In this document: in pieces, positions 34,415 to 42,939 of the stretch
Position numbering within the stretch: the first letter of the stretch is position 1
Layout of the letters: each line of letters starts with the position of its first letter
Assembly (NCBI RefSeq): GCF_945901735.1
Contig: NZ_CAMDLM010000002.1
Location: 1 to 64,000, forward strand
Origin: Limnohabitans sp. Rim8
Lineage (GTDB): Bacteria; Pseudomonadota; Gammaproteobacteria; Burkholderiales; Burkholderiaceae_C
DNA length: 64,000 bases
Reading direction: 5' to 3'
The notes under the pieces: model-generated
Databases searched by the model: none
The model's input: only the letters and a program-made list of their open reading frames with translations
What the model was told of the DNA's origin: nothing
Program-made: the position numbers and the translations under genes

Positions 34415-35425
34415 ATGGATTCCGTCACACAAGTTCTTTTGGGCGCCTCGATCGGCGTGGCCGTCATGGGGCGGCGCACGGCGCTTTGGAAATCGGCGGT
34501 TTGGGGTGGTGTGGCAGGTTTGCTGCCCGACCTGGACGTGTTGCTGGACCACGGTGACCCGATCCTGAACATGATTCGGCACCGCGCCGAGACGCATGCT
34601 TTGTTGTTGCTGACGCTGTTTGCTTTTCCCATGGCCTGGCTGGTCAGCCGCATCCACCACCAGGCCCGCTTGTATGGCCGCTGGTGGTGGGCGCTCATGC
34701 TGGCGCTGGTCACCCATCCCTTGCTGGACCTGATGACCATTTACGGCACCCAAGTTTTCCAGCCTTTCACCGACGAGGCCTATGGCCTGGGCAGCATGTT
34801 CATCATCGACCCGGCGTATTCATTGCCCTTGCTGGTCGGGGTGGTGGCCGCTTTCCGCGTCAAACCCATGGGCAGGGCTTTGCGCATTAATGGCTGGGCC
34901 TTGGGCTTGAGCACCGCTTATTTGGCCTGGAGCGCGCTGGGCCAAGCCTGGGTCACGCAACAGGCCCGCCAGTCGCTGCAGGCGCAGGGCTTGCCCACCC
35001 AGCAGTTGATGGTGACCCCCGCGCCCCTGAGCACCCTGGTGTGGCGCGTGGTGGCGCTCGATGGTGAGCGCTTTCATGAAGGGTTTTATGCACTGATGGA
35101 CGGCGACAGGCCGATGCGCTTTGTGGCCCACGACCGCGGTGCCCGCTGGGCTGCGCAAAACGCCGATCACCCCCAACTGCAGCGCCTGGCCCGATTCACC
35201 GACGGTTTTTTCAAGGTCAGTGACCAAAATGGAAAGTTGGTGCTCACCGACTTGCGCATGGGGCAAGAGCCCGCCTATGTGTTTTCTTTTGACATTGGCC
35301 CGCCACTGCAACCTGGCCAAGCTCACCCGGTGGCGCAACAGCAAAGCCGGCGCATGGACGTGGGGGTGGGTTTGAAATGGCTGGGCCAGCGCATCTTGGG
35401 GCGCGATGTGCCGCCACCGGGCTGA
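34415..35425 (+). CDS. YdjM-type metal-dependent membrane hydrolase (DUF457/PF04307)
   Basis: The 336-residue protein has the family start MDSVTQVLLGASIGVA, then GLLPDLDVLLDHGDP and RAETHALLL (the metal-binding His and Asp motifs), THPLLDLMTIYGT, and several hydrophobic segments up to about residue 180. A soluble C-terminal half follows, with VWRVVALDGERFHEGFY. The family is called a membrane-bound metal-dependent hydrolase, and its substrate is unknown. It lies beside the left end of the ffs island. Confidence 0.8.
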   Translation: MDSVTQVLLGASIGVAVMGRRTALWKSAVWGGVAGLLPDLDVLLDHGDPILNMIRHRAETHALLLLTLFAFPMAWLVSRIHHQARLYGRWWWALMLALVTHPLLDLMTIYGTQVFQPFTDEAYGLGSMFIIDPAYSLPLLVGVVAAFRVKPMGRALRINGWALGLSTAYLAWSALGQAWVTQQARQSLQAQGLPTQQLMVTPAPLSTLVWRVVALDGERFHEGFYALMDGDRPMRFVAHDRGARWAAQNADHPQLQRLARFTDGFFKVSDQNGKLVLTDLRMGQEPAYVFSFDIGPPLQPGQAHPVAQQQSRRMDVGVGLKWLGQRILGRDVPPPG

Positions 35426-35475
35426 TGCCACCGGCTGGGCGTGGGGCGTTGCAAGACTTGCAAACAGAGGGAGGG

Positions 35476-35498
35476 GGTGACGAGCCTTGACCCCGGCA
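35476..35498. repeat. attL, left copy of the 23-bp core repeat
   Basis: It begins GGTGACGAGCC and ends CCCCGGCA, identical to 40736-40758. It is a leftover copy of the last bases of ffs without the rest of the gene. To its left is the ordinary GC-rich chromosome. Confidence 0.85.
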
Positions 35499-36028
35499 TA
35501 AACACTCACAAATCCCACTGCTCGACTAGTCCTGACAGAGGGAAAACGGCCAATTTGTTATGCGGGTTGAAACGTCAAATTTTCTTTGATGTGACACACT
35601 CAGCTGATACAACTCTCACTCTATCACGGTGAATTGATGCCGTCTCATTTGCAGTCTGTTTACCCTGATATTTGGAAATCCTGATGCTGTAGCATCTGTG
35701 CAAGACAGATGCATCAAGCCTTAGTGACAACCTGCATCAATCCGTTGCTTCCGGTCATGGTCCAACTTTTGTATGTTTGGCTGTCTTCTACTATTTGACC
35801 CCTTACTCAAAATTTAGGATGCCGTTATCTGAAGGATTGCTCAGTTTGTTGCTCAAGTTTAATGTTAAGACTTACAGTGTTAACTCGCCTTGTACCGCTG
35901 ACGAGACAATTTCAGGAGATCTCCTTTGAAGAAATTTCTTCTATTCTGAATCGCCCCGGGTTTCGTGGAGGCCAGTTGGTTTGAGGTCCGTGCTTGTTGA
36001 TTATTTCACTATCCCGGTTGCCAAAGGA
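35499..36028. other. Non-coding left part of the island
   Basis: This AT-richer stretch holds no gene I can support. It contains a hairpin (GCATCTGT / ACAGATGC, 35692-35712) and two adjacent palindromes, AGGAGATCTCCT (35914-35925) and GAAGAAATTTCTTC (35928-35941). These could be recombinase or excision-factor sites, but this is only a guess. Confidence 0.5.
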
Positions 36029-36580
36029 TTAGCGTCCGTATGGATAAGAAGGTCGGATTTGCGAGTTAATGTGATTGGGACAGTAAGTCCCACCGCCGTC
36101 CTGGATGCAGGCTGAAGGGTTGATCATAGGAGCAACAAATACTGGTGCAGAAAGTTGAGGTTGAACCAAAATTATGTTGTGCTCACGAGGCCTTGGGGCT
36201 GGCGCTAATCTATGAGGTGGTGGACTTTGAATTGTTTGTGTAGGTTCACTCGTATTTGAATTTGTAAGTCGAGGATTTGTATAACTTATGCCCATTGCAT
36301 TTAAAAATTCTATCGCTACTGATTCATTCTCTGCTGCAGCTAGGCGAAAGTAACCTATCGCCTCAGTGGAGTTGCGACGGCAATCATTGCTAATAATCCC
36401 AAGCGCCGTCAACATTACTGGTCGTTGAATATAGCTTCTTGCGTAGGCCTCAGCATCAGAGCATTTACCCTGAAGTATGAAGTTATTGATTTTTTCAATT
36501 GCAGGAGAATATTGCGAGTGACTGATGGTTGGCAAAATGACCGCCAACATTAAAAATATTTTTGGGAAATGGATTTTCAT
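36029..36580 (-). CDS. Secreted protein of unknown function (island)
   Basis: The 183-residue protein has a signal peptide (KIHFPKIFLMLAVILPTISH) and a helical middle (about 25-95) with a Sel1/TPR-like feel (KCSDAEAYARSYIQ, AIGYFRLAAAENESVAIEFL). A Pro- and Ser-rich tail with two or three Cys follows. I do not recognise a family. It starts one base after the stop of the coiled-coil gene upstream, so the two are co-transcribed. Base composition is clearly AT-richer than that of the chromosomal neighbours. Confidence 0.7.
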   Translation of the reverse strand: MKIHFPKIFLMLAVILPTISHSQYSPAIEKINNFILQGKCSDAEAYARSYIQRPVMLTALGIISNDCRRNSTEAIGYFRLAAAENESVAIEFLNAMGISYTNPRLTNSNTSEPTQTIQSPPPHRLAPAPRPREHNIILVQPQLSAPVFVAPMINPSACIQDGGGTYCPNHINSQIRPSYPYGR

Positions 36581-36581
36581 T

Positions 36582-38276
36582 TTATTGAACTGGAGCGCCA
36601 CTCATGCAGGATTTAAATGCCGCTTCAGCATAATCGTTGGCTGCTGAAACATTGCCAATAGCGCATAATACTGCTAAACCCCTATTGGGCCCGCCACAGC
36701 TATTTTCTTTGCTTTTAATATATTGTTCGTAAGCATTGCGCTTGTCTAATTCACATCGAGATTGCCATTGCTGTCTAACAGCTGCTATTCTTGATTGTTC
36801 AGCCTGGCGACGCTGTTCTTCTCGTCGTTGGTCAGCCATTCTTTGTTGTTCCTGCCGTTGTTGAGCATCGCGAATTGCTGCGGCTCGAGAACGAGACAAA
36901 TCCTGTTGCCTTTCTTGTTCTGCCTTTAAACGATCTTGCTCTGCCTTTAAGTGATCTGCAAGAGCTTCTAAACCAGTTCTTGTTTGATTAACAATTTGTT
37001 TAATAGATTGATTATATCTGCTGTAAGTTAATATGCGATTGTAAAGATCAAGCTTAAGTTCGAGAATTTTAGAGTCTTCCTGAGCTAGTATTCTTATGGC
37101 CTCTTGATTATAGTTTGCTCGACGAAAGGCGTTGCTTTCACTAACACATTTTGTGAAAGCATCAGCTAGATTACCAATTATTTGGCGCTCTTTTGCGGTT
37201 GGCTGAGAATTGTCCGCAAGCATCTGAAAATTAATATCTGTAAGGGAAGTTAATGAAATTTTTGCCGCAAGCGGTTGATACTGCGGGTCAAAGTCCCAAC
37301 TATTTTGACATTGAATACGAGGATCTTGGTTGGAAATTAGTGGTCTAACCAGCGCTGACTCTATTGCTTGCCGCCTAAGCCGCTCTGACTCAGCTCTCGC
37401 TGTTATGACACGCTGACGTTCGGCCTCGATTTCCTCGCGTTTTCGGCGTTCAGCTTCTTCTCTCGCCTCTTGCTGTCTAGCTCGCTCCTCAGCTACCTCT
37501 TGTCGTTTAGCAGCGATTACACGCTCTTTTTCTTCGGCTAAATTCTTTCGTGCTTCATCGGCAGCTTCCTTTTCTGCTCTAGCTTTTTGCTGACGTTCTC
37601 GCTGTGTTTGTTCTCGTTCTTCAACGAGCTTTTGACGCCGTTCCGCTTCAGTTAAGCGAACTGGTGCAGTTTCAGCTCGTATTTCTGTCTCTTGATTTGC
37701 TGGTGGCCTTACACGTCGAAGTTCAGCCTCTCTAATTTCTAATTCACGCTGTTTGAGTTCAAGTTCTCTTTGAGCTAGATCAGCTAAGCGCTTTTCTAAA
37801 AATAATTTTTCTGCTTGAGCTTTTGTTTTTTCTTCTTCCGCTTTCTTTATCAACTGTTGACGCTCAATTTCAGCATTTCTGATCTTCGCCTCAGCAACTG
37901 AATCAATGACGACGATTTGCGTTTGAATTGTGTCACCCCCGCATGGAAGAGCTGATTTCAAGCCACGCACAATTAACTGTCCTTTGACGCTTATAGAGTA
38001 AGTCCCAGGATTCGAGTAAGTCCTCGAGACCATGATGGGTGAAGTCGTTTTGTCATCTTCACCAATCCTCAATGATTGAGGTTTATCACCAGAACCCCAG
38101 TCGATAATCAATCCACACCAAGTAATGCTTTCTGATTTATAATTAATTATTAAGGTAGCAGCAGATCCGACCTCAACTCGATCAACTCGCAGTTTCGCAT
38201 CGGTCACAACTTGGGCATAAAGAGAAGGGATCCAAGCAAGTAAAGAAGCAGCGAGAATTTTTTCCTTGATTTTCAA
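36582..38276 (-). CDS. Secreted coiled-coil protein of unknown function (island)
   Basis: The 564-residue protein has a signal peptide (KIKEKILAASLLAWIPSLYA) and a PKD/immunoglobulin-like beta domain at about 25-130 (RVEVGSAATLIINYKS, YSNPGTYSISVKG). A long charged coiled coil follows at about 135-310, rich in Glu, Arg, Gln and Ala. Next come a mixed helical domain, a second coiled coil near 440-500, and a Cys-containing C-terminus. No enzyme motif is visible. It could span the periplasm or bind a surface partner. Codon use is AT-rich. It forms an operon with the secreted gene at 36029. Confidence 0.75.
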   Translation of the reverse strand: MKIKEKILAASLLAWIPSLYAQVVTDAKLRVDRVEVGSAATLIINYKSESITWCGLIIDWGSGDKPQSLRIGEDDKTTSPIMVSRTYSNPGTYSISVKGQLIVRGLKSALPCGGDTIQTQIVVIDSVAEAKIRNAEIERQQLIKKAEEEKTKAQAEKLFLEKRLADLAQRELELKQRELEIREAELRRVRPPANQETEIRAETAPVRLTEAERRQKLVEEREQTQRERQQKARAEKEAADEARKNLAEEKERVIAAKRQEVAEERARQQEAREEAERRKREEIEAERQRVITARAESERLRRQAIESALVRPLISNQDPRIQCQNSWDFDPQYQPLAAKISLTSLTDINFQMLADNSQPTAKERQIIGNLADAFTKCVSESNAFRRANYNQEAIRILAQEDSKILELKLDLYNRILTYSRYNQSIKQIVNQTRTGLEALADHLKAEQDRLKAEQERQQDLSRSRAAAIRDAQQRQEQQRMADQRREEQRRQAEQSRIAAVRQQWQSRCELDKRNAYEQYIKSKENSCGGPNRGLAVLCAIGNVSAANDYAEAAFKSCMSGAPVQ

Positions 38277-38333
38277 TTTAACTGCCCTTTAAAGACATAA
38301 GTCATATATCAAAACATAGTATCGCTAAGTCGA

Positions 38334-38435
38334 CTAAGTTTCAAGGCTGATTTTTGACACACAACGGTACCAAACACGGTCGTCCTGCAGATCACGCAAA
38401 GCAATGACCTGCCTGGCCTTGGACAAAACCGTTAT
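38334..38435 (-). pseudogene. Remnant of a TIGR02450-type Trp-rich protein gene
   Basis: The - strand reads 33 codons between two stops. LSKARQVIALRDLQDDRVWY aligns with FSKDVQVIAWRELQDDSVW at the end of the gene at 39092. The first half and start codon are missing. It is a decayed duplicate in the island. Confidence 0.65.
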
Positions 38436-38526
38436 CTACCGCCTTGTTCAACTCTCAAAATGGGAGAGATTGACCCTCGGCAATTGCGACGACATCTTGG
38501 GCTTACACAATCCCTTGAACTTTGCA

Positions 38527-38994
38527 TCAATAAGGGGCGGGTGTGACGTTGAGCTTGATCGTCGGGCCAGGATCGCGTGGCAACTGCACGTTGTATTGCT
38601 TGCCGTTGAATTCATATGTGACGTTGTAGCCCATCACGCGATTTTCAATCACGTTTTGAGTCGTGCAGTTCTGCACTGTTTGTGTCTGAGCTGCTGGTGC
38701 ACCTTCAATGTTGTTTCCCAAAATGGCACCACCGAAGATGCCCAGTGCAGTAGCTGCTGCTTTGCCACTGCCACCACCTATTTGATTGCCCAGCACGCCG
38801 CCAGCAATAGCGCCCATTGCAGCACCAGCACCGCTTTTGTTATGCTGCACAGCCACTTGTTCTTGTGTGCAAACTTGGCGTGGCACTGAAACTTGCTGAA
38901 TGACCTGAACTGAGGAAATCACTCGACCAACTTCTTGCGCCGAAGCCAGTGTGCCGATGCTGATGAGTGCCAGCGCTGCTATGGATTTTTTCAT
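38527..38994 (-). CDS. Glycine-zipper 2TM-domain outer-membrane-type protein
   Basis: The 155-residue protein begins with a signal peptide (KKSIAALALISIGTLASA). A glycine-zipper segment lies at about 55-95 (GAGAAMGAIAGGVLGNQIGG, then GIFGGAILGNNIEG), as in the Rickettsia 17-kDa antigen/SlyB-like group. The C-terminal part (VMGYNVTYEFNGKQYNVQLP) is typical of chromosomal members in Burkholderiales. There is no lipobox. I chose ATG 38994 for the signal peptide. Confidence 0.85.
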   Translation of the reverse strand: MKKSIAALALISIGTLASAQEVGRVISSVQVIQQVSVPRQVCTQEQVAVQHNKSGAGAAMGAIAGGVLGNQIGGGSGKAAATALGIFGGAILGNNIEGAPAAQTQTVQNCTTQNVIENRVMGYNVTYEFNGKQYNVQLPRDPGPTIKLNVTPAPY

Positions 38995-39091
38995 TTTTGT
39001 GATCTTATCGAGAAAGGTCGATGATACAACTGGTCTGTGTGTCGGTTGAAGGGCCATGACAGTTGTCGTTTAAAACGACTCCCTCACGGCT

Positions 39092-39313
39092 TCAAACCCA
39101 CCCCTGACGCCACACGCTGTCGTCCTGCAGCTCCCGCCATGCGATGACCTGCACATCCTTGGAAAATAATGCCTCAATTTCCACCAATTCAATCGGGTGC
39201 GTGGGCTCATCGGGCTGAATCACCCGACTGACCAAAAAGTGCTTTTGCTTGGCCACGGGTTTCACTACGGTCCACTTGCTCAGCAGCAGTTTTTTGGGGT
39301 TCAGCGGGTTCAT
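39092..39313 (-). CDS. Small Trp-rich protein (TIGR02450 family)
   Basis: The 73-residue protein has the family pattern NPLNPKKLLLSKWTVV, then KHFLVSRV and a C-terminal WRELQDDSVWRQGW. Its function is unknown. The start overlaps the stop of an upstream gene remnant in ATGA. A truncated relative lies at 38334. Confidence 0.8.
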   Translation of the reverse strand: MNPLNPKKLLLSKWTVVKPVAKQKHFLVSRVIQPDEPTHPIELVEIEALFSKDVQVIAWRELQDDSVWRQGWV

Positions 39314-39378
39314 GGTTTGCTTTGCATTTCACGCGCCACCGCCTCAGCCAGCTCAATCACCGCCATGGCGTAGTAGCT
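39310..39378 (-). pseudogene. 3' remnant of an unidentified gene upstream of the Trp-rich protein
   Basis: After an in-frame stop, the - strand reads YYAMAVIELAEAVAREMQSK and ends in a TGA that overlaps the next ATG (ATGA), as real coupled genes do. The rest of the gene is absent and the AT-rich integrase flank begins here. The family is unknown. Confidence 0.4.
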
Positions 39379-39411
39379 TCATTGGCTAAGTTTCAAGTTA
39401 CCTTGATGAAT

Positions 39412-40626
39412 TTAGCTTCCAGAGCCAACTTTCGCAATGACAGGTAAATTGAGGGTTTCTAGCGTCTCGATAGCTTGTGTCAGCTGTTCGATTTGTGGGT
39501 GGGTGTAGACCCGTGCACCGATGCTGCCCTGTGATTCATGGCCTAGCAGTCTGTCGATGATCGGTTCAGGAACGTTGGATCTGGTTAGTGAGGATCGAAC
39601 GGTATGTCTAAAGCTGTGAAAAACCAATGTATCCGGTACGTCCAGTGATCGTCTGAAGCTCCCAAACCACTGGCTAAAGAAGCTCCCAGGTTTTCCATCT
39701 CTAAGTGGTAGGTCCGGCCATAGACTATTGCTCTTCAGAGAACTTGCATACTCAAGAAATCCCAAACGTATCAGCTCAGAATGAATCGGAATCGTTCGAA
39801 CACTGGCAGTTGTTTTTACATGTTGGCCTTCCCCTTGATCGGTGATCTTGAGCAAAGGTACATGTCCAGTAGTGTCGATATCTTGCACAAGTAATTGGCA
39901 GAGTTCTGAACACCGTGCTCCTGTGTACAGCGCCAGCAGTGGTATCCAATAAGCGGCTAATCCACCAGCTTTCTTATCTTTAGGTAACTGTCCGTCTTGC
40001 CAGATCGCATGGCTCAACAATTTTTGAAGCCAATCGGTTGACCAGACCTGTCTAGAAGCCGTTGTTTTGCTTTTTATGTCCAACCCTACCCACGGACTTT
40101 TGGGTATCAGCTCCAAGTCCTGAGCAGCGTATTTCAACAAGCTTTTGATCCAGTTCAAGCGATCTCTAGCTGTCTTCGGTGTGGTGGGCAATGTCTGAAG
40201 GAACGAGCGAAATTCATTCCCCAAGCTTCGAGTCACTTGGTTCAATGGTGGATTGTGTGTTTGCTGCTCAAAGAGCTTCACTGCACGATTGCAGGCAGCA
40301 ATTGAATCAGCAGTTCTACGGCTAGCTTGAACCCAGAGGTCGTACACATCTCGAAGCAGCACAGGTTTTGCAGTATCGGGCGTTGCACCCTGACAGCGAT
40401 TGATGTCTGTAGATATGTATATTCTTTTCGGATGGAATGATTCGCCCCAAAGAATCTCAGCTCGTTTGATCGTCCCCAAGCGTATGGCTTCACGGTGGCT
40501 ACAACGGCCAAGCGAACTGACGACCTTGCCGCTTTTGTAACGGTCTAAAAGGGGATGATGAAGAGGAAGAACGACACGGAGGTAATAAGCGCCTCCACGT
40601 TCGAAAAGACCTGTTAACTTTGCCAT
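39412..40626 (-). CDS. Tyrosine recombinase / site-specific integrase
   Basis: The 404-residue protein has a core-binding domain at about 90-185 and a catalytic domain with the full tyrosine-recombinase set: Arg in YTGARCSELCQL near 245, Lys near 280, HSFRHT near 345, the His in LLGHES near 368, and the nucleophile Tyr in ARVYTHP near 381. The N-terminal Arg-rich segment (about 1-60) resembles the DUF6538-type arm-binding region. It is transcribed away from ffs and lies 110 bases from the core repeat, so it should catalyse integration at the ffs 3' end. Confidence 0.93.
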   Translation of the reverse strand: MAKLTGLFERGGAYYLRVVLPLHHPLLDRYKSGKVVSSLGRCSHREAIRLGTIKRAEILWGESFHPKRIYISTDINRCQGATPDTAKPVLLRDVYDLWVQASRRTADSIAACNRAVKLFEQQTHNPPLNQVTRSLGNEFRSFLQTLPTTPKTARDRLNWIKSLLKYAAQDLELIPKSPWVGLDIKSKTTASRQVWSTDWLQKLLSHAIWQDGQLPKDKKAGGLAAYWIPLLALYTGARCSELCQLLVQDIDTTGHVPLLKITDQGEGQHVKTTASVRTIPIHSELIRLGFLEYASSLKSNSLWPDLPLRDGKPGSFFSQWFGSFRRSLDVPDTLVFHSFRHTVRSSLTRSNVPEPIIDRLLGHESQGSIGARVYTHPQIEQLTQAIETLETLNLPVIAKVGSGS

Positions 40627-40735
40627 GAAACCTATCCTGTTGGACCAAAGGTGACACAGCTGGGTGATACAAATGAACAGAATTTGGGTCCGAATTAACG
40701 GTAACCTATTGATCTAATTCACTTTTAAAGAAAAA

Positions 40736-40758
40736 GGTGACGAGCCTTGACCCCGGCA
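40736..40758. repeat. attR, right copy of the 23-bp core repeat (3' end of ffs)
   Basis: It is identical to 35476-35498 and continuous with the rest of ffs to the right. The bases to its left (island DNA) give the RNA gene a run of T after its 3' end, which may now serve as its terminator. Confidence 0.85.
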
Positions 40759-40832
40759 CTGGATTCACAGTTAGGGCTGCTTGGTTCCCCACCTGACCCG
40801 GTTGGCCGCTTCACCATGCGGGAAGGCCCGTC
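40739..40832 (-). ncRNA. ffs: 4.5S RNA, small signal recognition particle RNA
   Basis: On the - strand the 94-base RNA starts GACGGGCCTT and ends AAGGCTCGTC, which pair with one G-U wobble to close the long hairpin. The apical part contains GGTCAGGTGGGGAACCAAGC followed by AGCC, matching the universal SRP domain IV (GGUCAGG, tetraloop GGAA, AGCAGCC). It binds Ffh for co-translational targeting. It is divergent from dnaX, a location common in proteobacteria. The island is inserted at its 3' end. Confidence 0.92.
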
Positions 40833-40839
40833 GAAATGG

Positions 40840-40868
40840 ATTGTAGGCGAGCTTGCGCAGGCTTTGTC
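40840..40868 (-). promoter_or_regulatory. ffs promoter
   Basis: The - strand shows GACAAA (40863-40868), a 17-base spacer and TACAAT (40840-40845), seven bases before the start of the RNA. This is a good sigma-70 promoter. Confidence 0.7.
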
Positions 40869-40937
40869 CCTTGGGCCGGAATTTTGTCGGATCCACCTTG
40901 GCAGAACCAACGCCCCGGCCCGATAGAATCCCAGTCC

Positions 40938-42896
40938 ATGTCTTACCTTGTCCTAGCGCGCAAATACCGCCCCCGCAATTTCACCGAAATGGTGGGGCAA
41001 GAGCACGTGGTGCAAGCCCTGACCAATGCCCTCGTGCAGCAACGTCTGCACCACGCGTATTTGTTCACCGGCACCCGGGGGGTGGGCAAGACCACGGTCT
41101 CGCGCATATTGGCCAAGTCGCTCAACTGCCAGGGCGTTGACGGGCAGGGCGGCATCACCGCCGAGCCCTGTGGCGTGTGCCAGGCTTGCCGCGACATCGA
41201 TGCCGGGCGTTTTGTGGACTACACCGAGCTGGACGCGGCCTCTAACCGGGGCGTGGACGAGGTGCAAAGCCTGCTGGAGCAGGCGGTGTACAAACCGGTG
41301 CAGGGGCGTTTCAAGGTTTTCATGATCGACGAGGTGCACATGTTGACCAACACCGCGTTCAATGCGATGTTGAAGACCCTCGAAGAACCCCCCGAGTATT
41401 TGAAGTTCGTGCTGGCCACGACCGACCCGCAAAAGGTGCCCGTGACGGTGCTTTCGCGTTGCTTGCAGTTCAACCTGCGGCCCATGGCCCCTGAGACTGT
41501 TTTTGAGCACCTGACACAGGTGCTGGCCGCCGAACAACTGAGTGCCGAGCCGCTGGCGCTGCGCCTGTTGGCCCGCGCCGCGCGCGGCTCCATGCGCGAT
41601 GCGCTGAGCCTGACCGACCAAGCCATTGCCTTTGGCAACGGCCAGCTGCAAGAAGCCGGTGTGCGCCAAATGCTGGGCAGTGTGGACCGCAGCCACGTTT
41701 TGCTCATGATCCGTGCCCTGACCGAAGGCGATGGCGCAGCGGTGTTGAACCAGGTCAACGCCCTGCGCCTGCAAGGCGTGTCGGCCGCGGCCACCTTGGA
41801 AGACATGGCCATGCTGCTGCAGCGCATGGCCGTGATGCAGATGGTGCCCAGCATGGCGCAAGACGGTGATGACCCTGACACGCAGGGCTTGGCCGAACTG
41901 GCCGCCGCCATGCCCGCCGAAGAAACCCAATTGCTCTACAGCCTGTGCCTGCACGGGCGAAGCGAGCTGGGCCTGGCCCCTGACGAGTACTCGGCCATGA
42001 CCATGGTGCTGCTGCGCCTGCTGGCTTTTAAGCCCCAGGCGGGCTTGGCGGAAAAAAAAAGTCCGCTGACCAGCCCTCGGGCCACCCCTGAGCCCACCCG
42101 AGCTGCCGCGCCAGTCGCTGCCGACCCGCAGCCCAAGCCAGCCCCGCAAGCCACCCCGCCCAGCGAGGTCACGCCATCCATGGTTGCACCCGTGACTACA
42201 CCGATTGCTGCTCCCATGGCTTCACCCATCGATGCTCCCATAACCCAGCCTGTGCCGTCAGCGCCGCCTGCCGATCTTGTGATCGGCCATGCGCAAGCCG
42301 AGCCGACCCTGTCCGAGCCACCCCCCTGGGAGGACTGGCCCGACACTACCGACTACGCCGATGTCCAGGCTGCCCATTCGAACGTGGCACCCCCCCCTGT
42401 GCCGGAGGTTCGTCCAGCAGCGCCCGCTTTGCGCGTTTTGCCGGTGCGCGAAGCCCCGTCTGGGCGCGCCGATGTGCCCACGCTGGCCGCACCGCCGGCT
42501 GTGCAGGCCACGCCCGAAGGCGATGTCTGGCTGGAGGTGGTGCAAGGCCTGATGGCGCAAGAGGCCATCACGGCCTTGGTGCGCGAGCTGGCCCTGCAGT
42601 CGCAGCTTTTGGCCCGCGATGCTGACCACTGGCAACTTCGTGTGGAGCGCGAGACACTCAACCACCCGGCCAGCCGCGAGCGTTTGCAAGCGGCTTTGCT
42701 GGCCGCCGGCCATGGCGATGTCCAACTGGGCATCGAAATTGGGCCCGTGACCGACAGCCCTGCAAGGCGTCTGGCCGTGAAGGCCGCCGAAAAGATGGTG
42801 GCCGCACAAGAGCTCATCCACAACGACCCGCTGGTGCAAGCCATGGTGCGCGACTTCGGGGCCAAAATCGTGCCCGGCAGCATCCAGATCATCTGA
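40938..42896 (+). CDS. dnaX: DNA polymerase III subunits tau/gamma
   Basis: The 652-residue protein starts [20 protein letters not shown]. It has Walker [10 protein letters not shown] near residue 45, a zinc-binding Cys set (C..CGVCQAC) near 65-80, DEVHML near 128 and the SRC finger near 170. Domain III ends near 370. A Pro/Ala/Thr-rich linker follows (about 375-530), then tau domain V. It loads the clamp and links polymerases. At codons 372-375 a run of nine A may allow a short gamma form. I chose ATG 40938; upstream codons overlap the ffs promoter. Confidence 0.95.
   Translation: MSYLVLARKYRPRNFTEMVGQEHVVQALTNALVQQRLHHAYLFTGTRGVGKTTVSRILAKSLNCQGVDGQGGITAEPCGVCQACRDIDAGRFVDYTELDAASNRGVDEVQSLLEQAVYKPVQGRFKVFMIDEVHMLTNTAFNAMLKTLEEPPEYLKFVLATTDPQKVPVTVLSRCLQFNLRPMAPETVFEHLTQVLAAEQLSAEPLALRLLARAARGSMRDALSLTDQAIAFGNGQLQEAGVRQMLGSVDRSHVLLMIRALTEGDGAAVLNQVNALRLQGVSAAATLEDMAMLLQRMAVMQMVPSMAQDGDDPDTQGLAELAAAMPAEETQLLYSLCLHGRSELGLAPDEYSAMTMVLLRLLAFKPQAGLAEKKSPLTSPRATPEPTRAAAPVAADPQPKPAPQATPPSEVTPSMVAPVTTPIAAPMASPIDAPITQPVPSAPPADLVIGHAQAEPTLSEPPPWEDWPDTTDYADVQAAHSNVAPPPVPEVRPAAPALRVLPVREAPSGRADVPTLAAPPAVQATPEGDVWLEVVQGLMAQEAITALVRELALQSQLLARDADHWQLRVERETLNHPASRERLQAALLAAGHGDVQLGIEIGPVTDSPARRLAVKAAEKMVAAQELIHNDPLVQAMVRDFGAKIVPGSIQII
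42051..42102 (+). promoter_or_regulatory. Probable frameshift/slippage site within dnaX (A9 run plus stem)
   Basis: The bases G-A9-GT (42051-42062) lie just after domain III. A stem CTCGGG (42076-42081) / CCCGAG (42097-42102) follows 15 bases later. The -1 frame stops at 42089-42091 and the +1 frame at 42067-42069, so either slip yields a protein of about 376-384 residues, fitting gamma. Confidence 0.6.
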
Positions 42897-42939
42897 TTTT
42901 TTTATTCCCCCCACACCATCTCTCACTCAAGGAAACCCC

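Larger units (their letters stand above)
35476..40758. mobile_element. Integrative genomic island in the 3' end of ffs (SRP RNA gene)
   Basis: A 23-bp direct repeat at 35476-35498 and 40736-40758 flanks 5.3 kb that holds a tyrosine recombinase, AT-richer genes and gene remnants. The right copy is the 3' end of the intact ffs gene, so insertion recreated the RNA end. All intact island genes are on the - strand. Its edges, integrase and target together make an integrative island convincing. I see no phage structural or conjugation genes, so it is probably a satellite or a decayed element. Confidence 0.85.

Noticed and set aside
38404..38889. Open frame on the + strand opposite the glycine-zipper gene
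   Set aside because: The opposite strand has a signal peptide and glycine-zipper motif; the + frame is Cys/His-rich without family features.
35476..40758. Prophage
   Set aside because: No capsid, tail, lysis, replication or repressor genes are visible; only an integrase with cargo.
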